From assembly GCA_965226855.1 (NCBI GenBank), contig CBDDEE010000030.1, forward strand, positions 372,001 through 436,000: DNA of 64,000 nt, in the 5' to 3' direction. Position numbers and translations under genes: made by a program. Position 1 is the first letter of the stretch, and each line of letters begins with the position of its first letter. Shown in pieces: positions 17,254-25,777 of the stretch. The notes under the pieces were generated by a model that was not told where the DNA came from, ran no database searches, and saw only the letters and a list, made by a program, of their open reading frames with translations. The DNA comes from JAUXJB01 sp965226855. GTDB taxonomy: Bacteria; Myxococcota_A; UBA9160; SZUA-336.

Positions 17254-18426
17254 ATGCACTACTACTTGTGGCTCGCTCTGCTGATGATAGTCGGCTCCGA
17301 GGCGCTCGCCGTTCACTGGTTGCTCCTCGCGTCGACCGGAGCGGGTCTCAGCCAGCTCGCGGCGCTAGCCTGGGTGGTGGGTCTGGCGGTCGCGAACGGA
17401 GCACTGCTCGTCTCGCTGCGGGGTTTCGGACGGGGTCGCCGACGCAGTCTTGTGCTCGGCCGCGTTTGGATGCTCTCGAGCCTTGGGGCGCTCTTGAGCG
17501 GACCGCCATTGCTCGTGGTGTTCGGACTGGGCGGTAGCCTGCTCTGGCTGCTTCCGTCGCTCGGAAGCCGACCCGTCGTGGAGTCGGCCCTCGTCGGTGG
17601 CGGTGCGCTGGCGGTGAGCTTCGGTTTCGGGTCGATCCTCTGGGGCTACCTGGTGGGCCAGCGGCGCGTGTCGGTCGAGCGCCTCGACCTCCCGATCCGG
17701 AACCTGCCCCCACCGCTCGCGGGTCTGCGCATCGCCCACATCACGGATCTTCACATCGGACCTCAGCTGCGCGCCCCGAGGCTGCGCGGCTTTCTGCGCC
17801 AGGTGAACGAGCTCGACCCCGACCTGATCGTGATCACGGGAGACATCTTCGACTTCAATCCCGCCTTCATCGAAGAGGGCTGCAAGGAGCTGGCGACGTT
17901 GCGCGCGCGCTACGGTGTATACGCGGTACTGGGAAACCATGACGTGTACACCGGCGCCGAGAAGGTCGCGCGCAGCATCGAACGCCTGACCTCGATCCGT
18001 CTCCTGCGCGGCTCCTGGAAGCTGCTCGAGATCGACGGCGCCTCGCTGTGCTTGGCCGGCATCGACGATCCGGGACGCGGCTGGACCGAGCGTGACGCGG
18101 AGAGCCCGGAGCTCGAGCGACTGGCAAAGGAGATCCCCGCCGAGCTCACTCGCCTGCTCCTGGTCCACCGACCGAGCTTCTTCCGCCAGGCGGCGCGCCT
18201 GGGCTTCCCTGTCGCCCTCGCCGGCCACACGCATGGCGGCCAGATCAGCTTCCCCGGCGCCCAACACCAGAACCTCTCCCGTCTGGTCGCCCACTGGACG
18301 CGCGGCCTCTTCCAGATCGACGACTCGCTCCTCTACGTCAACCGCGGACTCGGCGTGGCAGGCCCGCCAATCCGACTCAACTGCCCCCGCGAGATCGCCC
18401 TTCTCCGTTTAGTCCAGCGCACCTGA
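17254..18426 (+). CDS. Membrane-anchored metallophosphoesterase
   Basis: 390 residues. The first ~135 residues contain four hydrophobic helices, followed by a calcineurin-like phosphoesterase domain with all metal motifs: ITDLHIGPQL, VITGDIFDF, AVLGNHDVYTG, LLLVHRP and LAGHTHGGQISFPG. This is the YkuE-like family (UDP-2,3-diacylglucosamine hydrolase relatives), whose members act on lipid-linked or nucleotide phosphates at the membrane. The exact substrate is unknown. The start ATG is 16 nt after the TauE stop. Confidence 0.88.
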   Translation: MHYYLWLALLMIVGSEALAVHWLLLASTGAGLSQLAALAWVVGLAVANGALLVSLRGFGRGRRRSLVLGRVWMLSSLGALLSGPPLLVVFGLGGSLLWLLPSLGSRPVVESALVGGGALAVSFGFGSILWGYLVGQRRVSVERLDLPIRNLPPPLAGLRIAHITDLHIGPQLRAPRLRGFLRQVNELDPDLIVITGDIFDFNPAFIEEGCKELATLRARYGVYAVLGNHDVYTGAEKVARSIERLTSIRLLRGSWKLLEIDGASLCLAGIDDPGRGWTERDAESPELERLAKEIPAELTRLLLVHRPSFFRQAARLGFPVALAGHTHGGQISFPGAQHQNLSRLVAHWTRGLFQIDDSLLYVNRGLGVAGPPIRLNCPREIALLRLVQRT

Positions 18427-18521
18427 GCGCGCCCCGGCCACGTATGTGGTGCAGAAAGAGGCGCGTTTATCCGATTGCCTCTACGAGGCAGCTCGCGAGT
18501 CTCTCGCCGGAGGCGCTTCTC

Positions 18522-19382
18522 TTGAAGCTCATCATCGGGACCACTCTCGTCGTCGGGTGCATGATAGCCGGCTTCCTGCTCCACCAAGGGCAGCTGATCC
18601 TGCTCTTCGTGCCGTCGGAGTACCTGATCATCGGTGGCATGTCCATCGGGACGCTGATCATCGCGAATCCTCCGCGCGTCTTGCTCGGAATCCTGAGAGA
18701 CCTCGTCAAGCTGACACAGCTCGGTGGAAAGACCCGCAAGCAGTACACCGAGATGCTGCAGATGATCTATGAGCTCATGCAGCTCGCGCGGAGAGAGGGT
18801 GTCCTGGCGCTAGAAGGGCACGTGAACGACCCGGAGCAGTCGACCATCATCTCCAAGTACACGTCCTTCGCGAAGGACGAGCACGCGGTGGCGTTCTTCT
18901 GCGACACGCTCAAGCTTTTCGTCGCGGGCGTGCTGGAGCCGCACCCGATGGATGAGTTGATGGAGCGAGACCTCGAAGTTCTGCACCACGAGGCGCTCGA
19001 GCCCTCACAGGCAATCCAGACTCTGGCCGACGCCCTGCCCGCGCTGGGGATCGTCGCCGCGGTGCTCGGCATCATCCTGACGATGCAGGCGATCGATCAG
19101 GGCGCGGCGATCGTGGGCATGAAGGTGGCCGGCGCCCTCGTCGGTACGTTCATGGGGGTCTTCCTCTCCTACGGGTTCGCGGGACCGTTCGCTTCCGCGA
19201 TGGCAAGCAACGTCACGTCTAGCGGCCACTATCACGCCTGCATTCGGCACGTTCTCTTCGCCTCCATTTCTGGCGTCAACCCGCCCATGGCCGTAGAGAT
19301 CGGGAGGCGCAGCATTCCGAGCGCGGATCGCCCCTCCTTCGAGGAACTCGAGGAGGCACTGCGCGAGGTGAAGAAGGGGTAG
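18522..19382 (+). CDS. motA: Flagellar-motor stator protein MotA
   Basis: 286 residues from a TTG at 18522, preceded by GGAGG. A longer GTG frame to 18444 has a basic leader unlike MotA. Family sequence: LKLIIGTTLVVGCMIAGFLL, VPSEYLIIGGMSIGTLIIANPPRVL, a cytoplasmic loop with charged residues, and the later helices ADALPALGIVAAVLGIILTM and GTFMGVFLSYGF. With MotB it forms the proton or sodium channel of the flagellar stator; no other flagellar gene is in the window, so a gliding or ExbB-like role cannot be excluded. MotB follows after 5 nt. Confidence 0.9.
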   Translation: MKLIIGTTLVVGCMIAGFLLHQGQLILLFVPSEYLIIGGMSIGTLIIANPPRVLLGILRDLVKLTQLGGKTRKQYTEMLQMIYELMQLARREGVLALEGHVNDPEQSTIISKYTSFAKDEHAVAFFCDTLKLFVAGVLEPHPMDELMERDLEVLHHEALEPSQAIQTLADALPALGIVAAVLGIILTMQAIDQGAAIVGMKVAGALVGTFMGVFLSYGFAGPFASAMASNVTSSGHYHACIRHVLFASISGVNPPMAVEIGRRSIPSADRPSFEELEEALREVKKG

Positions 19383-19387
19383 CCCGG

Positions 19388-20232
19388 GTGCCGGAAGACC
19401 TCGACGGGGGACACGCCCCGGTCATCATCAAGCGGGTCTCCAGGGCCCACGACTCACATCATGGCGGCAACTGGAAGGTCGCCTATGCCGACCTCGTGAC
19501 GGCGATGATGGCCTTCTTCATCGTGCTCTGGATCCTGGGAGCGGGTGACGATGTCGTCGCGAATGTCGCCGCTTACTTCAAGGATCCCATCGGCTTCAGC
19601 GAGGGAGGTACGGCGCAGCCGATCGAGAGCGGCACGAACTCCGGCGAGACCGCGATCTTCGAGGACCGGCAGCGCAACCAGATGCTGCTGGACGAGAGCG
19701 AGAGGGCACGGCGCCTGGAGGAGTACTGGCGCGAGCAGGCAGAGCGAATTCGCGAGTCGCTCGCCGGCATCGAGAGCCTGAGCAAGTACCACGACCAGAT
19801 CGAGATCTCGCTGACACCGGAGGGATTGAAGATCAGCCTGATCGAAGACGACGAGACGCCGCTGTTCGAGCTCGGGGGTACCGAACTCCAGGGCGATGCG
19901 GTGACGCTGCTCCGTGAGCTCGGCAAGGAGCTCAGTCGGCTCCCGAACTACGTCACCGTCGAGGGGCACACGGACGGCCACACGTTTGGTCCGAGCTCCG
20001 CGCAGAGCAACTGGGAGCTATCCACCGGTCGCAGCAACAGTGCGCGCGGGCCTTCGAGGCTGGGGGGATACACGAGAGCCGCTTCCTCGAGGTGCGCGGC
20101 TACTCCGACCGCATGCCCTATAATCCGCTGGACCCGGAGGACAGCCGCAACCGCAGGGTGTCGATCACGCTGCTGACCGACGACGCGTACCGGATGCGGC
20201 AGGAGATGAACCGGCAGAAGTTGATCCCGTAA
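19388..20232 (+). pseudogene. motB: Flagellar-motor protein MotB, one-base frameshift in OmpA domain
   Basis: GTG start. The N-terminus HHGGNWKVAYADLVTAMMAFFIVLWIL has the MotB transmembrane helix with the essential Asp in AYADLV. A linker and an OmpA-like peptidoglycan-binding domain follow (VTVEGHTDGHTFGPSSAQSNWELSTGRSNSA). At the alternating CG run 20042-20048 the frame slips: adding one base restores RRAFEAGGIHESRFLEVRGY, then NPLDPEDSRNRRVSITLL, ending at TAA 20230-20232. As written the protein ends at 20176 with an unrelated tail and lacks half the peptidoglycan-binding domain. Confidence 0.88.
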
Positions 20233-20280
20233 GGGCGCTCGCACGGCGGGTGCCCATCGAGGAGCGACGGAGGCGATTTC

Positions 20281-21981
20281 ATGAGGCGGCTCATCGGTGG
20301 CGGCGTAGTGGTCTTTGTAGCGCTGGCCATCGGAGTGGCCCTGTGGCAGCCCGGCCCGCACATCCCCGAGGGAAGCGTGCTGGTGGTGGAGCTCTCCGGC
20401 CAGCTCGCGGAGGCTCCATCCGTCGACACGTTGAGCCGACTGACCGCCCGCGGGCCCGCTCTCCCGACGCTACTGCTCTTGCTCGAGATGGCCGGGGCAG
20501 ACGAGCGTATCTCGGGCGTCCTGCTCCACATCCGCTCGCTCAACGTCGGCTACGCGCGCATCCAGGAGCTGCGGGACGCCGTCTTGCGGATTCGCGGCGC
20601 GGAAAAACTGGTAGTCGCACTCCTCGACGTGGCCGACCTCAACGCGACGCGCGAGATGTACCTGGCCTCGTCGGCCGACCAGGTATTCGTCGTGCCGGGA
20701 TTCCTCGGTCCGCTCGCGGGGATCGCCGGCCAGTCGATCTTCCTCGGCTCGCTCTTCGAGAAGATCGGGGTGCGGTACGAATACGTCCGCATCGGCGACT
20801 ACAAGTCTGCGGTCGAGACGTTCGGCGCCAGCGAGATGAGCGAGCCCGCGCGGCAGATGACAAACGAGCTCTTCGACGGCCTCTTCGCACAGATCACCTC
20901 CGGGATCGCTGAGGGCAGGAACCTGGCGGCGGCGGACGTTGTCGCGTTGATCGACGAGGCGCCGGCGACGAGCGAAGAGTACCTGCAGGCGGGTCTCGCG
21001 GATGGCATCGCCGGGCGTGACGAGGTGCTCGAGTCGGCGGGCTTCGAGCAATCCGAGGAGATTTCCAGCGCCGACTACCTCCGCGTCCCTCCGGGCCGCC
21101 TCGGCCTGCGCAGCGGCCCGCAGATCGCGCTGATCTTCGGCGAAGGCACCATCATCCAATCCGGCAGGACCCCACTTGCGCGAAACTGCCCCGCAGACGA
21201 GATCGGGGCCGCGATCGAGAGGGCGGCAGAGGACGAGGCGGTCCGGGCCATCGTGCTGCGCATCAACTCACCCGGCGGGTCGTCCCTTGCGAGCGAGCAG
21301 CTGTGGCGAGCCATCCGGCGCGCGCGGGAGAAGAAGCCGGTCGTCGTATCGATGGCAGACGTCGCAGCGTCGGGCGGGTACTACGTTGCGAGCGGCGCGG
21401 ACGCGATCCTGGCAGAGCCCGCAACCTTTACCGGGTCGATCGGAATCTACTTCCTCCGCGCCGCGTTCTCAGGGCTCTACGAGAAGCTTGAGATCGGCAC
21501 TGAGGTGTTCGCGCGGGGCTCGCTGGCTGGCATCGCCGGTAGCAACGAGCCGCTCACCCCCGAGCAGCGCGCGCGCGCGTCGGACTGGATCCGGACGCTG
21601 TACGCGGAGTTCCTGGAGCGTGTCGCGGAGGGTCGGGGCGTGGACACGCAGGACGTGGACAAGGTCGGTCAGGGCCACGTCTGGCTGGGCGCCACCGCGC
21701 TAGAGAACGGACTCGTCGACGAGCTAGGCGGACTGTGGGCGGCGGTGCAGCGCGCCAAGCGAGAGGCAAACATCCCTGCCGATGTCGACCCGCAGCGGGT
21801 GATCTTTCCTGGCCCACGCTCGACGAGCGAACAGGTTCGGCAGCTGCTCCGCGGCGAGCTTCCTACCTGGCTGCGCGGAGTGCTCTTTCCCGTGCCTCTG
21901 CCAGAGGTCATGACCTGGGACTGGCTGGGGCTCGGAAGCGACCTCCTGCTGCTTCCGCCCTATTGGGTGGAGATCTTGTGA
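20281..21981 (+). CDS. sppA: Signal peptide peptidase SppA, long form
   Basis: 566 residues. N-terminal membrane anchor (RRLIGGGVVVFVALAIGVAL) and two tandem ClpP/crotonase-like protease repeats, as in the 67-kDa protease IV. Catalytic Lys in RIGDYKSAVETF (first repeat) and nucleophile Ser in ADVAASGGYYVASGAD (second repeat), with the signature GSIGIYF. It degrades signal peptides left in the inner membrane. ATG preceded by GGAGG. Its last 22 nt overlap the convergent FG-GAP gene. It follows motB, but a functional link is unlikely. Confidence 0.93.
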   Translation: MRRLIGGGVVVFVALAIGVALWQPGPHIPEGSVLVVELSGQLAEAPSVDTLSRLTARGPALPTLLLLLEMAGADERISGVLLHIRSLNVGYARIQELRDAVLRIRGAEKLVVALLDVADLNATREMYLASSADQVFVVPGFLGPLAGIAGQSIFLGSLFEKIGVRYEYVRIGDYKSAVETFGASEMSEPARQMTNELFDGLFAQITSGIAEGRNLAAADVVALIDEAPATSEEYLQAGLADGIAGRDEVLESAGFEQSEEISSADYLRVPPGRLGLRSGPQIALIFGEGTIIQSGRTPLARNCPADEIGAAIERAAEDEAVRAIVLRINSPGGSSLASEQLWRAIRRAREKKPVVVSMADVAASGGYYVASGADAILAEPATFTGSIGIYFLRAAFSGLYEKLEIGTEVFARGSLAGIAGSNEPLTPEQRARASDWIRTLYAEFLERVAEGRGVDTQDVDKVGQGHVWLGATALENGLVDELGGLWAAVQRAKREANIPADVDPQRVIFPGPRSTSEQVRQLLRGELPTWLRGVLFPVPLPEVMTWDWLGLGSDLLLLPPYWVEIL

Positions 21982-23459
21982 ACGGAGCCAGGTAGTACGC
22001 CCAGGTTGCGGACCAGGCGCAGCGGTCCGTCCTGGTCTCTCTGGTCGTAGAGCACGAAGTCGGCCATGCCGTCCCCCTCCAGGTCTCCGAAGCGGATCCG
22101 CCCGTTCGTTGCGAACGATTGCCGCGCAGCGCGGCGCTTGTAGGGGTCACGCGAGCCACCGAGGAACACCTCCACGCGCTTCCCCGAGCCAGAGTTGAGC
22201 AGATCCCGGTAGCCGTCGCCGTTCAGGTCCGCACGCACGTTCGGCACGAAGCCCCGCGCCCGCCCGCTCCCGAAATCGAGGGCCAGAGCGAGCTTGCGCT
22301 TCATCGCCGGCTTGGTGGCGAAGCCGGACTCCGTTCCGGCGCGATAGATCTCGATCCGCGCATCCAGCGAGCGGGTCACCAAGGCCTCGACGATTTCCAA
22401 GATGCTGAGGTCCAGCCTCACGCGCACGAGCTCGGGCTTGCCGTCGCCGTCAAGGTCGACGATTTCGTCGGTCCCCCAGCCCTCCGTCTCGAACACCTGG
22501 TCCGGCACCTCCAGGTTCCACTCCCCAGCTCGGTTGAGGTGTACCGAGGTCCGAAAAGACGCATCGAGCACGCTGCCGCTCAGATGGGAGATCAGCAGAT
22601 CGAGCCGCCCGTCGCCGTTCAGGTCCGAGGCTCCGACGCGCACGCTGCCATTGCCCCGCACGTGGTCGACTGCAGATACGCGGGCAAGCGGAATCGAGCG
22701 ATCCGCCAGCGTGCTGAAGCGCCCATCTTCACGGCGCAGAAACACGCGCACCTCGTGCCGGGCCGAGGCGATCAGGTCCGGCCGGCCATCACCGTCGACG
22801 TCTCCGATCGTGAGCTTCGGCACATCCAGAAACAGCTGGATGTCGCTCTCGACCAGGAGTGGCCCCGGTCGGGGCGTGACGAAGTAGTTGGCGCGAGCGC
22901 CGACGCGCGGCTGGCCCTTGTTCTCCCCGTCCGAGGACAGGACGGTCACGGAGCTCAGCTGCGGAATGATCAGCCAGGGGGGCGACCCGAGCTCGGGCCA
23001 GGCCAGCCTGAGGCGGTCGACGCCCCGTTCGTCCTCGACGGCCCCGATCGTCTCGCCACTGGGCACGTTGAACTCTCGCACCGGCAAGTCCGGTTGGGCC
23101 AGTGAGAGGGTCAGGATCCCCTGCGAGCGCAGCAGGATGATCTCTACTCCGGGCTTGGAGTCGAGATCGGCGAGATCGTAGGCAGCGCTACCGGGCGGGA
23201 GCGGGCGCTCGAAGCTCGGCGTAGGCGCGAAGCCTCCGTCCGGGCGCTGCAGGAACACGCGCAGGCTGCGGCGTTCCTCCGGCGGGTACCCGACAAACAC
23301 GATCTGCATCAGGTCGCCGCGCCCGTCGCCATTCAGGTCGACGATCTCCGCGCTAACGGTACGCCCCTCGGTGGCAAAGAGCTCCACCTCGAACGGGTCC
23401 ACCGCGCGTGCGAGAGGCGGAAGCAAGACGAGGAGCAGCGCGGCGAGGGAGCGTGACAA
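21960..23459 (-). CDS. Secreted FG-GAP/VCBS-repeat protein
   Basis: 499 residues from a TTG at 23459. The signal peptide SRSLAALLLVLLPPLARA starts here, and longer frames run into the divergent SRPBCC gene. The body has at least five FG-GAP/VCBS-type blades with calcium-binding D-x-N/D-G-D-G-x-x-D loops (VDLNGDGRGDL, DVDGDGRPDLI, DLNGDGRLDLLI, DLDGDGKPELV, DLNGDGYRDLLN), giving an integrin-like propeller on the cell surface or in the periplasm. No enzyme domain is attached. 63 nt separate it from the divergent SRPBCC gene. Confidence 0.82.
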   Translation of the reverse strand: MSRSLAALLLVLLPPLARAVDPFEVELFATEGRTVSAEIVDLNGDGRGDLMQIVFVGYPPEERRSLRVFLQRPDGGFAPTPSFERPLPPGSAAYDLADLDSKPGVEIILLRSQGILTLSLAQPDLPVREFNVPSGETIGAVEDERGVDRLRLAWPELGSPPWLIIPQLSSVTVLSSDGENKGQPRVGARANYFVTPRPGPLLVESDIQLFLDVPKLTIGDVDGDGRPDLIASARHEVRVFLRREDGRFSTLADRSIPLARVSAVDHVRGNGSVRVGASDLNGDGRLDLLISHLSGSVLDASFRTSVHLNRAGEWNLEVPDQVFETEGWGTDEIVDLDGDGKPELVRVRLDLSILEIVEALVTRSLDARIEIYRAGTESGFATKPAMKRKLALALDFGSGRARGFVPNVRADLNGDGYRDLLNSGSGKRVEVFLGGSRDPYKRRAARQSFATNGRIRFGDLEGDGMADFVLYDQRDQDGPLRLVRNLGVLPGSVHKISTQ

Positions 23460-23522
23460 GGGGCGAGTATAGCAGTCGGCCTTCGCGCTCCCGCCTGCTA
23501 TGCTCGCTCGACAGGAGGGCGG

Positions 23523-23942
23523 ATGCACTTCGAGAGAGAGTTCGAAGTCCACCGGCCGCTTCCCGAGGTCGCCGTGCTGCTCGACGACGATGCGACGATC
23601 GCATCTCTGCTGCCTGGCACCACCGTGACTCCCAGGGCGGACGGGACGCGGGAAACCCGCACGGCCTCTCCGCTCGGACAATCCCGAGACGTGCGCTTCC
23701 TGTTCACGAAACATCCCAAGGGCCTGCGCTTCGAGAAGATCTGCGACGGCAACATCTGGCGCTCTCTGGACGGCGAGGTTCGGCTGGAGAACCTGGAGGT
23801 GGGGCGAACGCGGGTGCAGCTGCGCATGCAGGGACGCACGCGCGCCTTCGTGCCTGAGCTCACGATCCGCGGGCCGATGCGCAATCAGATCGATCGGATG
23901 ACCCGAGCCCTGCGGGCCTGGCTCGAGAGAGAGCGAGCCTGA
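23523..23942 (+). CDS. SRPBCC/START-like lipid-binding domain protein
   Basis: 139 residues, ATG after GGAGGGCGG. Starts MHFEREFEVHRPLPEVAVLLDD and ends with a long amphipathic helix (PMRNQIDRMTRALRAWLERER), the usual shape of SRPBCC/polyketide-cyclase folds, which bind hydrophobic ligands in a cavity. No catalytic residues can be named. Divergent from the FG-GAP gene, followed 70 nt later by the sigma factor. Confidence 0.65.
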   Translation: MHFEREFEVHRPLPEVAVLLDDDATIASLLPGTTVTPRADGTRETRTASPLGQSRDVRFLFTKHPKGLRFEKICDGNIWRSLDGEVRLENLEVGRTRVQLRMQGRTRAFVPELTIRGPMRNQIDRMTRALRAWLERERA

Positions 23943-24011
23943 AAGTGGAGCTCGCAACCAACTGGCTCCTCGCCGGTTCCACAAGGAGCGAGGGGACGCA
24001 GGCAGCGCTCG

Positions 24012-24564
24012 ATGATCGACGATGACGCGCAGCACATGCTCGCGTTCAAGGCTGGAGATCGGAGGGCCTTCGAGATCCTTTTTTGAGCGCTACACCCCTC
24101 GCTTGTTGAATTTTCTGACTCGCATGGTCCGCGACCGGGAGCGCGCCGAGGAGCTCACACAGGACGTGTTCGTACGTGTCTACACGGCGGCGGAACGCTA
24201 CGAGCCGAAGGCGAAGTTCTCGACCTGGGTGTTCGGCATCGCGCACAACCTCGCCCTGAACGACCTCGACCGGGCGTACCGCAAGCGGGAGCGCCCGTTC
24301 GCCCCGGGCAGCGCGCCCGAGCCCACGGACCCGCTGCCGGATGCTGACGACCGGATCGCGGCGCGCCAGCTCGGGGAAGCGCTGGAAGGCGCCCTCTCGA
24401 AGCTCCCGGACCGCCAACGCTCGGCACTCCTGCTGCGTTCCGAACAGGGGCTCGACTACCGGGAGATCAGCGAGGTCATGGGGGCGAGCATCTCCGGGGT
24501 AAAGAGCCTGCTTCACCGGGCGCGCGAGAGCCTGCTAACCGAGCTGAAGGAGATTCCGGAGTGA
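24012..24564 (+). pseudogene. ECF sigma factor, frameshift in a T6 run
   Basis: From the ATG at 24012 the frame reads IDDDAQHMLAFKAGDRRAFEILF and then hits TGA, because a run of six T (24079-24084) holds one T too many. With five T the sequence continues FERYTPRLLNFLTRMVRDRERAEELTQDVFVRVY (region 2), KFSTWVFGIAHNLALNDLDR and region 4 ALSKLPDRQRSALLLRSEQGLDYREISEVMGASISGVKSLLHRARESL, a standard ECF sigma of about 183 residues. Its stop overlaps the GTG of the anti-sigma gene. The run may be a sequence error, a mutation or a slippage site. Confidence 0.88.
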
Positions 24565-25034
24565 CGGCCTGCAGCGACCACCGAGAGGACGTGGTTGCCT
24601 ACCTTGACCACGAGCTCCCGCCGGCGGCGCGCGCCGCACTCGAGAGCCATCTCGCAACCTGCGAGGGCTGCAGCCTAGAGCTCGAGCTGCAGCGACGGCT
24701 GAGCGAAGCGCTCGCCTCGCTGCCACGGCTGGAGCCCTCGGGCGAGTTCACGGCCCGCTTCTGGGCCAGGCTCGCACGTGAGGGCAAATCCCGCCCTCGC
24801 CTACTCGCGGCGCTACGCGAATGGCTGACAGCGTCCCGTGTCGGGATAGGGCTCGGCAGCGCCGCAGTGGTGGCTGTGGCGGTCGCGCTGCTGGTTCGCG
24901 CCCCAGGGGATCCCGATCCGGACTGGCCCATCATCGTCGATGCGGAGAGCTACGAGCTCTTCCAAGAGGGAGATCTCGAGCTGCTCGACGTATTGGAGAT
25001 ACTCGAGGCATGGGATGGAAGCGAGGACATCTGA
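24561..25034 (+). CDS. Anti-sigma factor with zinc-finger (zf-HC2) domain
   Basis: 157 residues, GTG overlapping the sigma stop. N-terminal anti-sigma domain with H-x3-C-x2-C (HREDVVAYLDHELPP, SHLATCEGCSLELEL), a single transmembrane helix at about residues 93-112 (VGIGLGSAAVVAVAVALLV) and an acidic, leucine-rich C-terminus (EGDLELLDVLEILEAWDGSEDI). It should hold the sigma factor at the membrane until a signal arrives. The acidic tail resembles a stretch in the next protein. Confidence 0.85.
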   Translation: MTACSDHREDVVAYLDHELPPAARAALESHLATCEGCSLELELQRRLSEALASLPRLEPSGEFTARFWARLAREGKSRPRLLAALREWLTASRVGIGLGSAAVVAVAVALLVRAPGDPDPDWPIIVDAESYELFQEGDLELLDVLEILEAWDGSEDI

Positions 25035-25255
25035 GTCTGCTGCTGGCAACCCTCGGCCTGCTGGCGGTGACGCCAGCAGCGGCAGTCAATGCAGCGGCGG
25101 AGCCAACCGCGACGACGGAGCTCTCCGAGGAGGACCTCGAGATCCTGGACGCGCTCGAGCTGCTGCTGCAGCTGGAGCTGCTGGAGAGCTGGGATCCCGT
25201 CGAGAACCTGCCGATCCCGGCCCGCTCCGACCTGGAAGGAGGCGAGGCTCCATGA
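25010..25255 (+). CDS. Small exported acidic protein
   Basis: 81 residues. Signal peptide KRGHLSLLLATLGLLAVTPAAA, then a short acidic leucine-rich chain (SEEDLEILDALELLLQLELL, ESWDPVENLPIP). It overlaps the anti-sigma gene by 25 nt and the DUF3106 gene by 4 nt, so it belongs to the sigma operon. The motif E-x-D-L-E-I/L-L-D-x-L-E is shared with the C-terminus of the anti-sigma factor. It has no named family that I recognise. Confidence 0.7.
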   Translation: MGWKRGHLSLLLATLGLLAVTPAAAVNAAAEPTATTELSEEDLEILDALELLLQLELLESWDPVENLPIPARSDLEGGEAP

Positions 25256-25731
25256 CGTGGCTCGCCGCACTGCTGTGTCTGCTGATCTTGGCGTCGAGTC
25301 CGAGCTCGACGTTGGCCGCGGACTCGGAAAAGGACGAGAGAATCGAGCTCTGGAACAGCCTAACTTCCGACGAGCGGGAGGAGCTGCGCAGGCGCTACCG
25401 CCAGCTCCAGGGGGCAACTCCGGAGCAACGCCAGGAGCTGCGACGTCGCCTGCAGCGCTTCCGGAGCCTCCCACCCGAGAAGCGCCAGCAGATGCGCCAG
25501 AGCTATCGCCAGTGGAAGGAGCTCACGCCCGAGCGGCGTGAGCGGCTGCGCGAGAATTTCCGGCGCTGGCGTCAGCTCTCGCCGGGAACGCGTCGCGAGC
25601 TGACGGACCAGTACCGTCGCTGGCAACGACTCCCTGCCGAGAAGCGCCTGCGCATCAAGCAGTTTCTCGGCAACGACAGGGGCAGGCGGCGCGACGCGCG
25701 CCCCGGACGCCGACCCGGCTCCAGCAGATAG
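25252..25731 (+). CDS. DUF3106-like exported Arg-rich repeat protein
   Basis: 159 residues. Signal peptide TWLAALLCLLILASSPSSTLAA, then about five helical repeats of ~21 residues with the pattern L-T/P-x-E-x-R-x-x-L/M-R-x-x-x-R-x-W/F (e.g. LTPERRERLRENFRRWRQLS). This is the DUF3106 pattern; the tail is Arg-rich. Such proteins often sit next to ECF sigma/anti-sigma pairs. The strongly basic repeats could bind the acidic partner encoded upstream (inference). Confidence 0.82.
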   Translation: MTWLAALLCLLILASSPSSTLAADSEKDERIELWNSLTSDEREELRRRYRQLQGATPEQRQELRRRLQRFRSLPPEKRQQMRQSYRQWKELTPERRERLRENFRRWRQLSPGTRRELTDQYRRWQRLPAEKRLRIKQFLGNDRGRRRDARPGRRPGSSR

Positions 25732-25777
25732 GAAGCCCGTTCGGGTACAATCTGTCCTCTTTTGCAAGGAGGACAGC

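Noticed and set aside
15758..17284. A 508-residue fusion starting with PdxH
   Set aside because: The C-terminal part lies out of frame over the TauE gene and has no protein character; a one-base frameshift in pdxH explains it.
23460..24035. 691-residue form of the FG-GAP protein
   Set aside because: The extra N-terminus is antisense to the SRPBCC gene and has no signal peptide; the TTG at 23459 precedes a proper one.
24078..24090. TGA in the sigma gene read as selenocysteine
   Set aside because: After the TGA the same frame is not sigma-like; the next frame is. A single extra T explains it, and no SECIS context is seen.
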